Shown here piece after piece: positions 26,498-34,089 of a stretch of DNA of 64,000 nt. Source of the DNA: Parabacteroides sp. ZJ-118 (GTDB taxonomy: Bacteria > Bacteroidota > Bacteroidia > Bacteroidales > Tannerellaceae); contig NZ_JAAKDT010000004.1 of the NCBI RefSeq assembly GCF_011038785.1, positions 34,627 to 98,626 on the forward strand. Reading direction: 5' to 3'. The position numbers and the translations under genes are program-made. Within the stretch, counting starts at the first letter, position 1. Every line of letters begins with the position of its first letter. The notes beneath the pieces are model-generated. The model saw only the letters and a list, made by a program, of their open reading frames with translations. It ran no database searches and was not told the origin of the DNA.

Positions 26498-26968
26498 ATG
26501 GCACATCATCAACTAGATGAACTGGACGAGAAGATACTCAAACTAATCATCGGCAATGCGCGTATGCCATTTTTGGAGGTAGCGAGGGAATGTAACGTAT
26601 CCGGAGCGGCTATCCATCAACGCATACAAAAGCTGACTAATTTAGGGGTTATCAAAGGCTCAGAATTCATCGTGGATAACACAAAGGTTGGGTATGAGAC
26701 TTGCGCATATATGGGGCTATTCCTAAAGTCTCCCGGACAATTCCCAAGCGTTACCGAAGCGCTGTTGCAGATACCGGAAGTCGTGGAATGCCATTATACA
26801 ACAGGGCAATACGACCTGTTTATAAAAATATACGCAAAGAACAACCAGCACCTGCTAAGCATCATCCACAACAAGCTTCAACCATTGGGCTTGGCTCGCA
26901 CTGAATCGCTTATATCCTTTAAGGAGGCATTCAAAAGACAGATTCCTATTGATCTGGACAACGATTAA
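26498..26968 (+). CDS. Lrp/AsnC family transcriptional regulator
   Basis: 156 residues. An N-terminal winged helix-turn-helix (LDELDEKILKLIIGNARMPFLEVA, then CNVSGAAIHQRIQKLTNLGVIKG) is followed by a C-terminal RAM/AsnC ligand-binding domain (YMGLFLKSPGQFPSVTEALLQIPEVVECHYTTGQYDLFIKI, with the characteristic G-x-Y-D). Members sense amino acids and often repress their own gene. Neighbouring asnS (minus strand, 90 bases away) and asnA 5 kb on make an asparagine link tempting, but the ligand is not shown by sequence. Confidence 0.93.
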   Translation: MAHHQLDELDEKILKLIIGNARMPFLEVARECNVSGAAIHQRIQKLTNLGVIKGSEFIVDNTKVGYETCAYMGLFLKSPGQFPSVTEALLQIPEVVECHYTTGQYDLFIKIYAKNNQHLLSIIHNKLQPLGLARTESLISFKEAFKRQIPIDLDND

Positions 26969-26987
26969 GCAAGGAAGCTATATAGGG

Positions 26988-27031
26988 AAAAGGGTCCGTA
27001 ATCCGGTTTCAACCCGTTACGAACCCTTTTT
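26988..27031. terminator. Hairpin between Lrp regulator and asnS
   Basis: AAAAGGGT-c-CGTAA pairs with TTACG-a-ACCCTTTT with a single internal mismatch and is followed by T residues. It is an intrinsic terminator for the regulator gene and possibly also for the convergent asnS. Confidence 0.75.
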
Positions 27032-27058
27032 ATCATGATCACTAAGCGCACGGCGCTA

Positions 27059-28465
27059 TTAGAACTCAGCGTTATTCGGTGTACGCGGGAAAGGTATCAC
27101 GTCACGTATATTTGCCATGCCCGTAACGAACAACAAAAGACGCTCAAAGCCCAAACCGAAACCTGCGTGAGGCACCGTACCAAAACGGCGAGTATCTAGA
27201 TACCACCACATATCCTTCATCGGGATGCCCAATTCTTCAATACGAGTCATTAGCTTATCATAGTCAGCCTCACGCTCGGAACCACCGATGATCTCTCCAA
27301 TCTTCGGGAATAATACGTCCATGGCACGTACGGTCTTTCCATCCTCGTTTTGCTTCATATAGAAAGCCTTGATCTCTTTCGGGTAATCCGTTAAAATTAC
27401 CGGACGCTTGAAGTGATCCTCCACCAAGAAACGTTCATGCTCGGAAGCTAAGTCTACACCCCAATAAACAGGGAACTCAAATTTATGTCCTTTAGCGACT
27501 GCCTCTTCCAATATCTTGATACCTTCAGTGTACGACAAGCGAACGAATGAGTCTTTCAAGACCCCTTCCAGACGAGCGATCAATTCCTTATCGAATCTAT
27601 CGTTCAAGAACTTGATATCTTCCATACAGTTATCCAACGCCCATTGTACGCAATATTTAATGAACTCCTCGGCCAATTCCATATTATCCGTGATATCATT
27701 GAAAGCGACTTCCGGCTCAATCATCCAAAATTCCGCCAAATGACGAGGCGTATTTGAGTTCTCCGCACGGAACGTGGGGCCAAACGTATAAATCTGTCCC
27801 AACGCTGTAGCGGCCAACTCACCCTCCAACTGCCCGGAAACCGTCAAGCTAGCCTGCTTGCCGAAGAAATCGTCCTCATAAATAATAGAGCCGTTCTCAT
27901 CCTTTTTCAAGTCGTACAAATTCTTGGTAGTAACTTGGAACATCTGTCCGGCACCCTCACAGTCGGAAGCCGTGATGATCGGCGTATGAAAATAGAAAAA
28001 GCCTCTATCATGGAAAAACTTATGGATAGCGTAAGCCACATTGTGACGAATACGGAATACCGCACCAAATGTATTCGTACGAGGACGCAAATGAGCGATC
28101 TCACGTAAAAACTCCATGGAGTGTCCTTTTTTCTGCAATGGATAAGTAGCTGGATCAGCCGTACCAAGAATCTCAATCTCGGTAGCCTGTATCTCCACAT
28201 TCTGTCCCTTACCTTGAGATTGTGTCAAGATACCATTTACGCTGATACTAGCTCCCGTGGTAATCGGTTTCAAGAACTCATCTCCCAATTTATCCACATC
28301 CACAACGATCTGAACATTATTGATTGTAGAACCGTCATTCAAGGCGATAAAACTCACCTGTTTGCTACCACGGCGGGTACGGACCCATCCTTTCACATTC
28401 ACGGTAGTACCGAAAGCGTCGCTTTTCAGCACATCTACAATCTTTGTTCGTTTAATTGTTTCCAT
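27059..28465 (-). CDS. asnS: Asparaginyl-tRNA synthetase
   Basis: Class IIb synthetase charging tRNA-Asn. 468 residues: N-terminal OB-fold anticodon-binding domain ([25 protein letters not shown]), then the catalytic domain with [21 protein letters not shown] (motif 2 region) and [15 protein letters not shown] (motif 3). Normal length. Follows the pseudouridine synthase gene by 14 bases on the minus strand, so it is likely the last gene of a purB-rlu-asnS operon. Confidence 0.97.
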   Translation of the reverse strand: METIKRTKIVDVLKSDAFGTTVNVKGWVRTRRGSKQVSFIALNDGSTINNVQIVVDVDKLGDEFLKPITTGASISVNGILTQSQGKGQNVEIQATEIEILGTADPATYPLQKKGHSMEFLREIAHLRPRTNTFGAVFRIRHNVAYAIHKFFHDRGFFYFHTPIITASDCEGAGQMFQVTTKNLYDLKKDENGSIIYEDDFFGKQASLTVSGQLEGELAATALGQIYTFGPTFRAENSNTPRHLAEFWMIEPEVAFNDITDNMELAEEFIKYCVQWALDNCMEDIKFLNDRFDKELIARLEGVLKDSFVRLSYTEGIKILEEAVAKGHKFEFPVYWGVDLASEHERFLVEDHFKRPVILTDYPKEIKAFYMKQNEDGKTVRAMDVLFPKIGEIIGGSEREADYDKLMTRIEELGIPMKDMWWYLDTRRFGTVPHAGFGLGFERLLLFVTGMANIRDVIPFPRTPNNAEF

Positions 28466-28479
28466 CTGTACGTTTTTTG

Positions 28480-29946
28480 TTATTCGAAAGCTCCCATCCT
28501 AAGAGCGTTCACTTCCCTTTCATTTAAGTAACGCCATTTACCGCGGCCTAAGTTCTTCTTAGTCAAACCGGCGAAATAAACACGGTCCAATTTCGTCACA
28601 TGATATCCCAACGATTCGAAAATACGGCGCACGATACGGTTACGGCCAGAATGGATCTCTATACCCACTTGGCTCTTATCGTCCTCGCTAGCATAGCTGA
28701 TAGCGTCCGCATGGATTTCTCCATCCTCCAGATCAAGGCCATTAGCGATTTTCTCCATATCCTCGATAGCCACACTCTTATCCAACCACACATGGTAGAT
28801 CTTTTTCTTCTTGAAAGACGGATGAGTCAATTTAGAGGCTAGATCACCATCGTTCGTCAGTAACAAGACACCTGTCGTATTACGATCCAAACGGCCTACC
28901 GGATAGATACGCTCTTGGCAAGCGTTCTTCACCAAATCCATTACCGTCAGGCGTTCTTGAGGATCATCAGAAGTCGTTACGCAATTCTTCGGCTTGTTTA
29001 ACACGATATACACCTTACTCTCGATCTGAACCGGCTTCTCGTTAAATGTAACAACATCTTGGCGAGTAATCTTAGTACCCAATTCCGTTACCACTACATC
29101 GTTTACCTTAACAACCCCTTTCTGGATAAATTCATCCGCCTCACGACGAGAGCAAACACCAGCGTTAGATAAGAATTTGTTCAAACGAATCGGTTCGTTC
29201 GGGTCCGCCAAGACTTCCTTATACTTGATCTGTTTCTGACGTACGTTGTACCCCTGCGACCTTTGGGAACCACCACCTCCACCCAGACGGCGATTACTAT
29301 TGAAAGAAGGACGGCGATTATTTCCATATCCACCCCCTCCCCCTTGACGATTACCGCCATAGGAGTTGTCGTTTCCATATGAACGTCTGGGTGCGTAACC
29401 GTTCCCAGCGCCCGAACGCAAATCATTGTAATCCAAACGAGTGTCACCTACACGTGGTCTCCTTTTCTTTATGCCATCACCTGACATTCCCTCTCCGGAA
29501 GGAGAAGCGGAATGAGCCTTTGACGATCCATCATAATTCGGGCGAGACGGGCGATTGTACGACCCTCCGCCATTCCCGTATGACGGGTGATTATTTCCAT
29601 AAGACGGACGGCCGCTATTATAGCCACCCACACGATTGTTACCATAACCACCACGATTGTTGTTACCATAAGACGGGCGACTGTTGCCATATCCACCTTC
29701 ACGGCTACTATAACCACCTTCACGATTGTTATCGTAAGAACGCGGACGACTCGGACGATCCCCGTAGGAAGGGCGATTATTATCTCCGTAAGACCGGTAC
29801 GGTCTACGTTCGTAGCTACCCTCAGGTTTATTATAACCCTGATTGTAAGGTCTTCTTTCACCTTCTTGGTCCGTGTTTTCCCGTCTGATACTTGGTATCA
29901 CTCTTTTTGGACGTGGTTGAGATTCATCTCTTTCTTCTGTACTCAT
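28480..29946 (-). CDS. RsuA/RluB-type rRNA pseudouridine synthase with long low-complexity N-terminus
   Basis: 488 residues in two unlike parts. Residues about 255-488 are a standard RluB/RluE/RsuA enzyme: S4 domain ([25 protein letters not shown]), then the catalytic [19 protein letters not shown] with the essential Asp, and [15 protein letters not shown]. It would isomerise uridines in rRNA. Residues 1-240 are disordered and built from imperfect Tyr/Gly/Asn/Arg/Ser repeats ([18 protein letters not shown] and similar), like RNA-binding RGG regions. Long disordered tails are known on Bacteroidetes homologues. Spaced 60 bases from purB and 14 from asnS. Confidence 0.92.
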   Translation of the reverse strand: MSTEERDESQPRPKRVIPSIRRENTDQEGERRPYNQGYNKPEGSYERRPYRSYGDNNRPSYGDRPSRPRSYDNNREGGYSSREGGYGNSRPSYGNNNRGGYGNNRVGGYNSGRPSYGNNHPSYGNGGGSYNRPSRPNYDGSSKAHSASPSGEGMSGDGIKKRRPRVGDTRLDYNDLRSGAGNGYAPRRSYGNDNSYGGNRQGGGGGYGNNRRPSFNSNRRLGGGGGSQRSQGYNVRQKQIKYKEVLADPNEPIRLNKFLSNAGVCSRREADEFIQKGVVKVNDVVVTELGTKITRQDVVTFNEKPVQIESKVYIVLNKPKNCVTTSDDPQERLTVMDLVKNACQERIYPVGRLDRNTTGVLLLTNDGDLASKLTHPSFKKKKIYHVWLDKSVAIEDMEKIANGLDLEDGEIHADAISYASEDDKSQVGIEIHSGRNRIVRRIFESLGYHVTKLDRVYFAGLTKKNLGRGKWRYLNEREVNALRMGAFE

Positions 29947-30005
29947 TTGTTATAAATTAAACAATGGTTAAAAACTTGGCAGCCTCACGGCTACCCATAT
30001 TATCA

Positions 30006-31349
30006 CTAAATTCCTGTATAATTATGAGGCGTTATCGCCCTTAATTCCTCTTTAATCTGGTCGTTCACATCCAAGGTCTCGATAAATTCCTTGATAGACT
30101 GCTCCGTAACCGTCTGGTTCGTACGGGTCAGGGCTTTCAGAGCCTCGTAAGGCTTGGGATATCCCTCACGACGCAATACCGTCTGAATACCTTCGGCAAC
30201 CACAGCCCAACAATTATCCAAATCCCGGGATAAGGCGCTCTCGTTCAACAACAACTTACCCAAGCCTTTTGTTAAGCTTTTGAATGCGATTTCTATATGC
30301 GACAAAGGCACACCTACGTTTCTCAACACGGTAGAATCCGTCAAATCTCTTTGCAAACGGGATACCGGCAACTTAGTCGCCAAATGCTCCAATATAGCGT
30401 TCGCAATACCTAGATTACCCTCTGCGTTCTCGAAGTCGATCGGGTTCACCTTATGCGGCATTGCCGACGAACCAATCTCTCCAGCCTTGATCTTCTGCTT
30501 GAAATACTCCATAGAGATATACTGCCAAAAATCACGGTTCAAGTCGATCAAGATTGTATTGATACGCCTCAAACCATCAAAGATAGCGGCCAAATTATCA
30601 TAGTTTGATATCTGTGTGGTCCACTCCTCGCGCTTCAGCCCTAAGACCTCGCTGACAAACTTATTACCGAAAGCCCGCCAGTCATATTCCGGATAAGCCA
30701 CATGATGCGCATTGAAATTACCCGTAGCTCCGCCAAACTTAGCGGAAACCGGAGTAGTCTTTAACAATGACAGTTGTTGCTCCAGACGATAAACAAATAC
30801 CATCACCTCCTTACCAAGACGAGTTGGAGAAGCCGGCTGCCCATGTGTTTTAGCTAACATCGGGATATCCATCCATTCCTCGGCGTATTTCTTCAACGAG
30901 CCGATCACCTCCTCCAAGCCGGGGAAATATACTCCCTGCAAAGCGTCTTTGATAGACAAGGGAACGGACGTGTTGTTGATATCCTGCGAAGTCAATCCGA
31001 AATGAATAAACTCGTGGTATTTCTCAGCAAGAAAATGATTTGTTTTTTCCTTTATAAAATACTCCACCGCTTTCACATCGTGGTTCGTCACGCTCTCGAT
31101 CTCCTTTACTCGCAGAGCGTCTTCTTCCGTGAACTCCTGATAAATCTTACGGAGTTCCTCTTTCACTTCCACTGTATTTAACTCGCCCAATTGCGGAAGG
31201 AACTCAGACAGAGCAATAAAATACTCGATCTCAACTCGCACTCTATACTTAATAAGTGCGTACTCTGAAAAATAAGCGGCCAGATTCTCAGCCTTATTCC
31301 TGTATCGCCCATCCACGGGCGAAATAGCAGTCAGTGTCGATAATACCAT
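30006..31349 (-). CDS. purB: Adenylosuccinate lyase
   Basis: Acts twice in purine synthesis, splitting fumarate from SAICAR and from adenylosuccinate. About 447 residues; the family signature SSAMPHKVNPIDFENAEGN contains the catalytic Ser, and LSTLTAISPVDGRYRNKAE opens the protein, with LTSQDINNTSVPL and KTHGQPASPTRLGKE in between. The ATG at 31349 aligns with the usual start; an ATG two codons upstream (31355) is also possible. First gene of the purB-rlu-asnS run. Confidence 0.97.
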   Translation of the reverse strand: MVLSTLTAISPVDGRYRNKAENLAAYFSEYALIKYRVRVEIEYFIALSEFLPQLGELNTVEVKEELRKIYQEFTEEDALRVKEIESVTNHDVKAVEYFIKEKTNHFLAEKYHEFIHFGLTSQDINNTSVPLSIKDALQGVYFPGLEEVIGSLKKYAEEWMDIPMLAKTHGQPASPTRLGKEVMVFVYRLEQQLSLLKTTPVSAKFGGATGNFNAHHVAYPEYDWRAFGNKFVSEVLGLKREEWTTQISNYDNLAAIFDGLRRINTILIDLNRDFWQYISMEYFKQKIKAGEIGSSAMPHKVNPIDFENAEGNLGIANAILEHLATKLPVSRLQRDLTDSTVLRNVGVPLSHIEIAFKSLTKGLGKLLLNESALSRDLDNCWAVVAEGIQTVLRREGYPKPYEALKALTRTNQTVTEQSIKEFIETLDVNDQIKEELRAITPHNYTGI

Positions 31350-31371
31350 ATACATTATTAATATAGAGTCG

Positions 31372-31379
31372 CAAAGTTA
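31372..31379 (-). promoter_or_regulatory. Bacteroidetes -7 box for purB operon
   Basis: The minus strand reads TAACTTTG, 17-23 bases before either purB start, giving a very short leader. Confidence 0.5.
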
Positions 31380-31491
31380 AACCTTTTCCATTGAATAATA
31401 AGGTAGACAAGCGTTATTTTTAACTAAATACCCCTTTTTAGGACAATCCCCCTCCTTCTCAATTTCACCAGAGAGACTTTCTTTGAATTTT

Positions 31492-31515
31492 GGCAAACCG
31501 GTTGGCAAACCGGTC
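31492..31515 (+). repeat. Tandem 12-bp repeat upstream of the tRNA-Val cluster
   Basis: GGCAAACCGGTT followed directly by GGCAAACCGGTC. The first copy ends in the palindrome AACCGGTT. It lies between the purB promoter and the tRNA-Val promoter and could be a binding site; no function is known. Confidence 0.6.
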
Positions 31516-31568
31516 TCTTATTTTTTCGCATTTTATTGCCGAAATGTTTGGAGGTAATGAAAAAAGCC

Positions 31569-31576
31569 GTATCTTT
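31569..31576 (+). promoter_or_regulatory. Bacteroidetes -7 box for tRNA-Val cluster
   Basis: TATCTTTG, with a TTTG at 31548-31551 (17-base spacing, slightly short for the -33 box). It lies 47 bases before the first tRNA. Confidence 0.6.
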
Positions 31577-31622
31577 GCAGCGCTTTAGAGAGATAAAGCG
31601 AATAGAGAAGATGTAAATTTAA

Positions 31623-31697
31623 GGGCGTTTAGCTCAGCTGGTTCAGAGCATCTGCCTTACAAGCAGAGGGTCGGCGGTTCGAATCCGTCAACGCCCA
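31623..31697 (+). tRNA. tRNA-Val (TAC), copy 1
   Basis: 75 bases. Acceptor GGGCGTT pairs with AACGCCC, discriminator A; anticodon loop CTTACAA gives TAC, reading Val codons. D-arm AGCTCAGCTGGTTCAGAGC and T-loop GGTTCGAATCC are standard. The next bases are CCT, so CCA is not encoded. Confidence 0.97.
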
Positions 31698-31731
31698 CCT
31701 CTAAATTTATTATTTTTACCGAAAGAACTTC

Positions 31732-31806
31732 GGGCGTTTAGCTCAGCTGGTTCAGAGCATCTGCCTTACAAGCAGAGGGTCGGCGGTTCGAATCCGTCAA
31801 CGCCCA
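31732..31806 (+). tRNA. tRNA-Val (TAC), copy 2
   Basis: Identical in sequence to copy 1, exactly 109 bases further on. The 34-base spacer is also nearly identical to the one after it, indicating tandem duplication of the whole unit. Confidence 0.97.
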
Positions 31807-31840
31807 CCTCTAAATTTATTATTTTTACTGAAAGGACTTC

Positions 31841-31915
31841 GGGCGTTTAGCTCAGCTGGTTCAGAGCATCTGCCTTACAAGCAGAGGGTCGGCGGTTCGA
31901 ATCCGTCAACGCCCA
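31841..31915 (+). tRNA. tRNA-Val (TAC), copy 3
   Basis: Identical to copies 1 and 2, again 109 bases on. Followed by an intrinsic terminator at 32015-32050. Confidence 0.97.
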
Positions 31916-32014
31916 CGAAACTTAACTCCTCCTGAAGACTTTTCTGCGATATACAATCATGATTGGAAAGATTAAAGTTACGGATTATCCGCATTTAAAT
32001 CGCATAAACAAAAG

Positions 32015-32050
32015 ATCCTTGGTAATCTAACGATTGCCAAGGATTTTTCT
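32015..32050 (+). terminator. Terminator of the tRNA-Val operon
   Basis: A 13-bp stem (ATCCTTGGTAATC with GATTGCCAAGGAT, one G-T pair) with a TAAC loop and a T run. It ends 2 bases before the convergent tRNA-Arg. Confidence 0.88.
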
Positions 32051-32051
32051 G

Positions 32052-32125
32052 TGACCCGGGTGGGACTCAAACCCACGACCTTCAGAACCGGAATCTGACG
32101 CTCTATTCAACTAAGCTACCGAGCC
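32052..32125 (-). tRNA. tRNA-Arg (CCG)
   Basis: 74 bases on the minus strand. Acceptor GGCTCGG pairs with CCGGGTC (two G-T pairs), discriminator A; anticodon stem TCAGA/TCTGA with loop TTCCGGT gives CCG for Arg CGG codons. T-arm GTGGGTTTGAGTCCCAC. Confidence 0.94.
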
Positions 32126-32275
32126 AAATACTGCGCAAAAGTACACATAATATCTTAATTCAGCAAATACAGGAGAGAATATTTTATTTTTGATATTTTG
32201 CATATAAATATTCGGCATATTCTGCCATTTTGCAAATAAAAATGATCATATTCTTGTTATTTTTCCATTAATCAT

Positions 32276-32283
32276 TATCTTTG
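32276..32283 (+). promoter_or_regulatory. Bacteroidetes -7 box for asnA
   Basis: TATCTTTG with a possible -33 TTGT at 32254-32257 (18-base spacing), 38 bases before the ATG at 32321. Confidence 0.6.
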
Positions 32284-32320
32284 CCGCACACATTTTACAA
32301 ACTCAAAGCACAACAAGTAT

Positions 32321-33358
32321 ATGAGCTATCTTATTAAACCCGCAGGGTATAAAGCCTTACTTAACTTATCCCAGACTGAAATGGGAATCAAGAAGATCAA
32401 GGACTTTTTCCAACAAAACCTCTCATCCGAGCTGCGCCTAAGACGCATAACCGCGCCTTTATTCGTACTTAAGGGCATGGGTATCAATGATGATCTTAAC
32501 GGGATCGAGCGAGCCGTCACTTTCCCTATCAAGGATTTAAACGACTCTAAAGCGGAGATCGTACACTCACTCGCCAAATGGAAAAGACTGACTCTCGCCG
32601 ATTACCACATTGAAGAAGGTTACGGCATTTATACCGATATGAACGCCATCCGCTCAGACGAGGAGCTAGGTAATTTACACTCTTTATACGTGGATCAATG
32701 GGACTGGGAGCTTGTGATGAGCGAAAGCGAACGCAATATCGATTTCCTCAAGGAAATCGTTCGCCGCATATATGCCGCTATGGTTCGTACCGAATACTTA
32801 GTTTACGAGATGTTTCCTCAAATCCGCCCGACGCTCCCCCAGAAGATTCATTTCATCCATTCCGAGGATTTGTTACAAAAATATCCTACCTTTATGCCGA
32901 AAGAGCGGGAAGATGCTATTACCAAGGAATACGGGGCCGTATTCATTATCGGTATCGGATGCTCGCTAAGCAATGGAGAGAAGCATGACGGACGTGCTCC
33001 GGACTACGATGATTGGTCTACGATCGCTGAGAACGGACAAATCGGGTTGAACGGGGATTTATTGGTTTGGGATGATGTACTAAACCGTTCTATGGAACTA
33101 TCCTCTATGGGCATCCGCGTCAATAAGGAAGCCTTGCTACGCCAGTTGAGTATTCGCAAGGCCGAGGAGAAAAAGGAACTCTATTTCCACAAACGCCTCT
33201 TGAACGGTGAACTTCCGCAAAGTATCGGCGGAGGTATCGGACAGAGCCGGTTGTGTATGTTCTATCTTCGCAAGGCCCATATCGGAGAGATACAGGCAAG
33301 TATCTGGCCGGAGGAGATGCGCAAGGAAGCACGTGCGGCAGGAATGATGCTTATTTAG
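32321..33358 (+). CDS. asnA: Aspartate-ammonia ligase (asparagine synthetase A)
   Basis: Makes asparagine from aspartate, ammonia and ATP; structurally related to class II synthetases. 345 residues, slightly longer than the 330 of E. coli. Typical sequence: QNLSSELRLRRITAPLFV, DLNGIERAVTFPIKD, HSLAKWKRLTLADY, HFIHSEDLLQKYP and the C-terminal GGGIGQSRLCMFYLRKAHIGE, equivalent to class II motif 3. 21 bases ahead of ung, so the two may be co-transcribed. tRNA genes separate it from asnS. Confidence 0.97.
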   Translation: MSYLIKPAGYKALLNLSQTEMGIKKIKDFFQQNLSSELRLRRITAPLFVLKGMGINDDLNGIERAVTFPIKDLNDSKAEIVHSLAKWKRLTLADYHIEEGYGIYTDMNAIRSDEELGNLHSLYVDQWDWELVMSESERNIDFLKEIVRRIYAAMVRTEYLVYEMFPQIRPTLPQKIHFIHSEDLLQKYPTFMPKEREDAITKEYGAVFIIGIGCSLSNGEKHDGRAPDYDDWSTIAENGQIGLNGDLLVWDDVLNRSMELSSMGIRVNKEALLRQLSIRKAEEKKELYFHKRLLNGELPQSIGGGIGQSRLCMFYLRKAHIGEIQASIWPEEMRKEARAAGMMLI

Positions 33359-33379
33359 TTAACAGCCAACTATTATATT

Positions 33380-34042
33380 ATGGATGTAAAGATTGAAGAA
33401 AGCTGGAAAAAACGGTTAGCCGACGAGTTTGAAAAAGATTATTTCAAACAATTGACCGATTTCGTTAAACAAGAATACCACCAAGGTACTGTTTATCCTC
33501 CCGGTCCTTATATGTTCAACGCTTTTGAGCACTGCCCGTTCGATAAAGTGAAGGTCGTTATCCTCGGCCAAGATCCTTATCACGAGCCGGGACAGGCGCA
33601 CGGACTCTGTTTCTCCGTGCAGGATGGGGTACCGTTCCCCCCTTCCCTCATCAATATATTCAAAGAAATACAAGATGACTTAGGGCATCCGATCCCGACA
33701 ACCGGCAACTTGACTCGTTGGGCAGATCAAGGCGTATTATTGCTGAACGCCACGCTCACGGTACGAGCGCATCAAGCCGGTTCCCATCAAAATAGAGGCT
33801 GGGAGACCTTTACCGATGCTGTTATTCATTGTCTGACCGCTGAAAGAAGCCATATCGTTTACCTATTATGGGGTTCCTACGCACAAAAGAAAGGTGCTTT
33901 CATCGACCCATCCCGTAATCTGGTTCTTAAATCAGCCCATCCGTCTCCACTTTCCGCTTACCGAGGATTCTTCGGAAACAAGCATTTCAGCAAAGCCAAT
34001 GATTATTTAATCGCGACCGGGCAAACTCCCATCGAATGGTAA
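33380..34042 (+). CDS. ung: Uracil-DNA glycosylase, family 1
   Basis: Removes uracil from DNA in base-excision repair. 220 residues, normal length. Catalytic water-activating motif [22 protein letters not shown] near residue 57, and [18 protein letters not shown] near 186 with the catalytic His and the Leu intercalation loop. Repeats form a hairpin right after the stop. Confidence 0.97.
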   Translation: MDVKIEESWKKRLADEFEKDYFKQLTDFVKQEYHQGTVYPPGPYMFNAFEHCPFDKVKVVILGQDPYHEPGQAHGLCFSVQDGVPFPPSLINIFKEIQDDLGHPIPTTGNLTRWADQGVLLLNATLTVRAHQAGSHQNRGWETFTDAVIHCLTAERSHIVYLLWGSYAQKKGAFIDPSRNLVLKSAHPSPLSAYRGFFGNKHFSKANDYLIATGQTPIEW

Positions 34043-34050
34043 TAAAACGA

Positions 34051-34088
34051 GTTAACAGTTGACAAGTGACAGTTGTCAACTGTCAACT
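34051..34088. repeat. Short inverted/direct repeat between ung and lptD
   Basis: AGTTGACA at 34057-34064 pairs with TGTCAACT at 34074-34081, and TGTCAACT recurs at 34081-34088. It lies between convergent stops (8 bases past ung, touching lptD's stop), so it may act as a terminator; it also resembles repetitive intergenic sequence. Confidence 0.55.
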
Positions 34089-34089
34089 A

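Noticed and set aside
29379..29955. His/Tyr-rich frames opposite the pseudouridine synthase tail
   Set aside because: Antisense readings of the Gly/Tyr/Arg repeats; no independent start context.
31623..31915. The 109-bp repeats considered as a CRISPR array
   Set aside because: Each unit is an intact tRNA-Val with nearly identical spacers.
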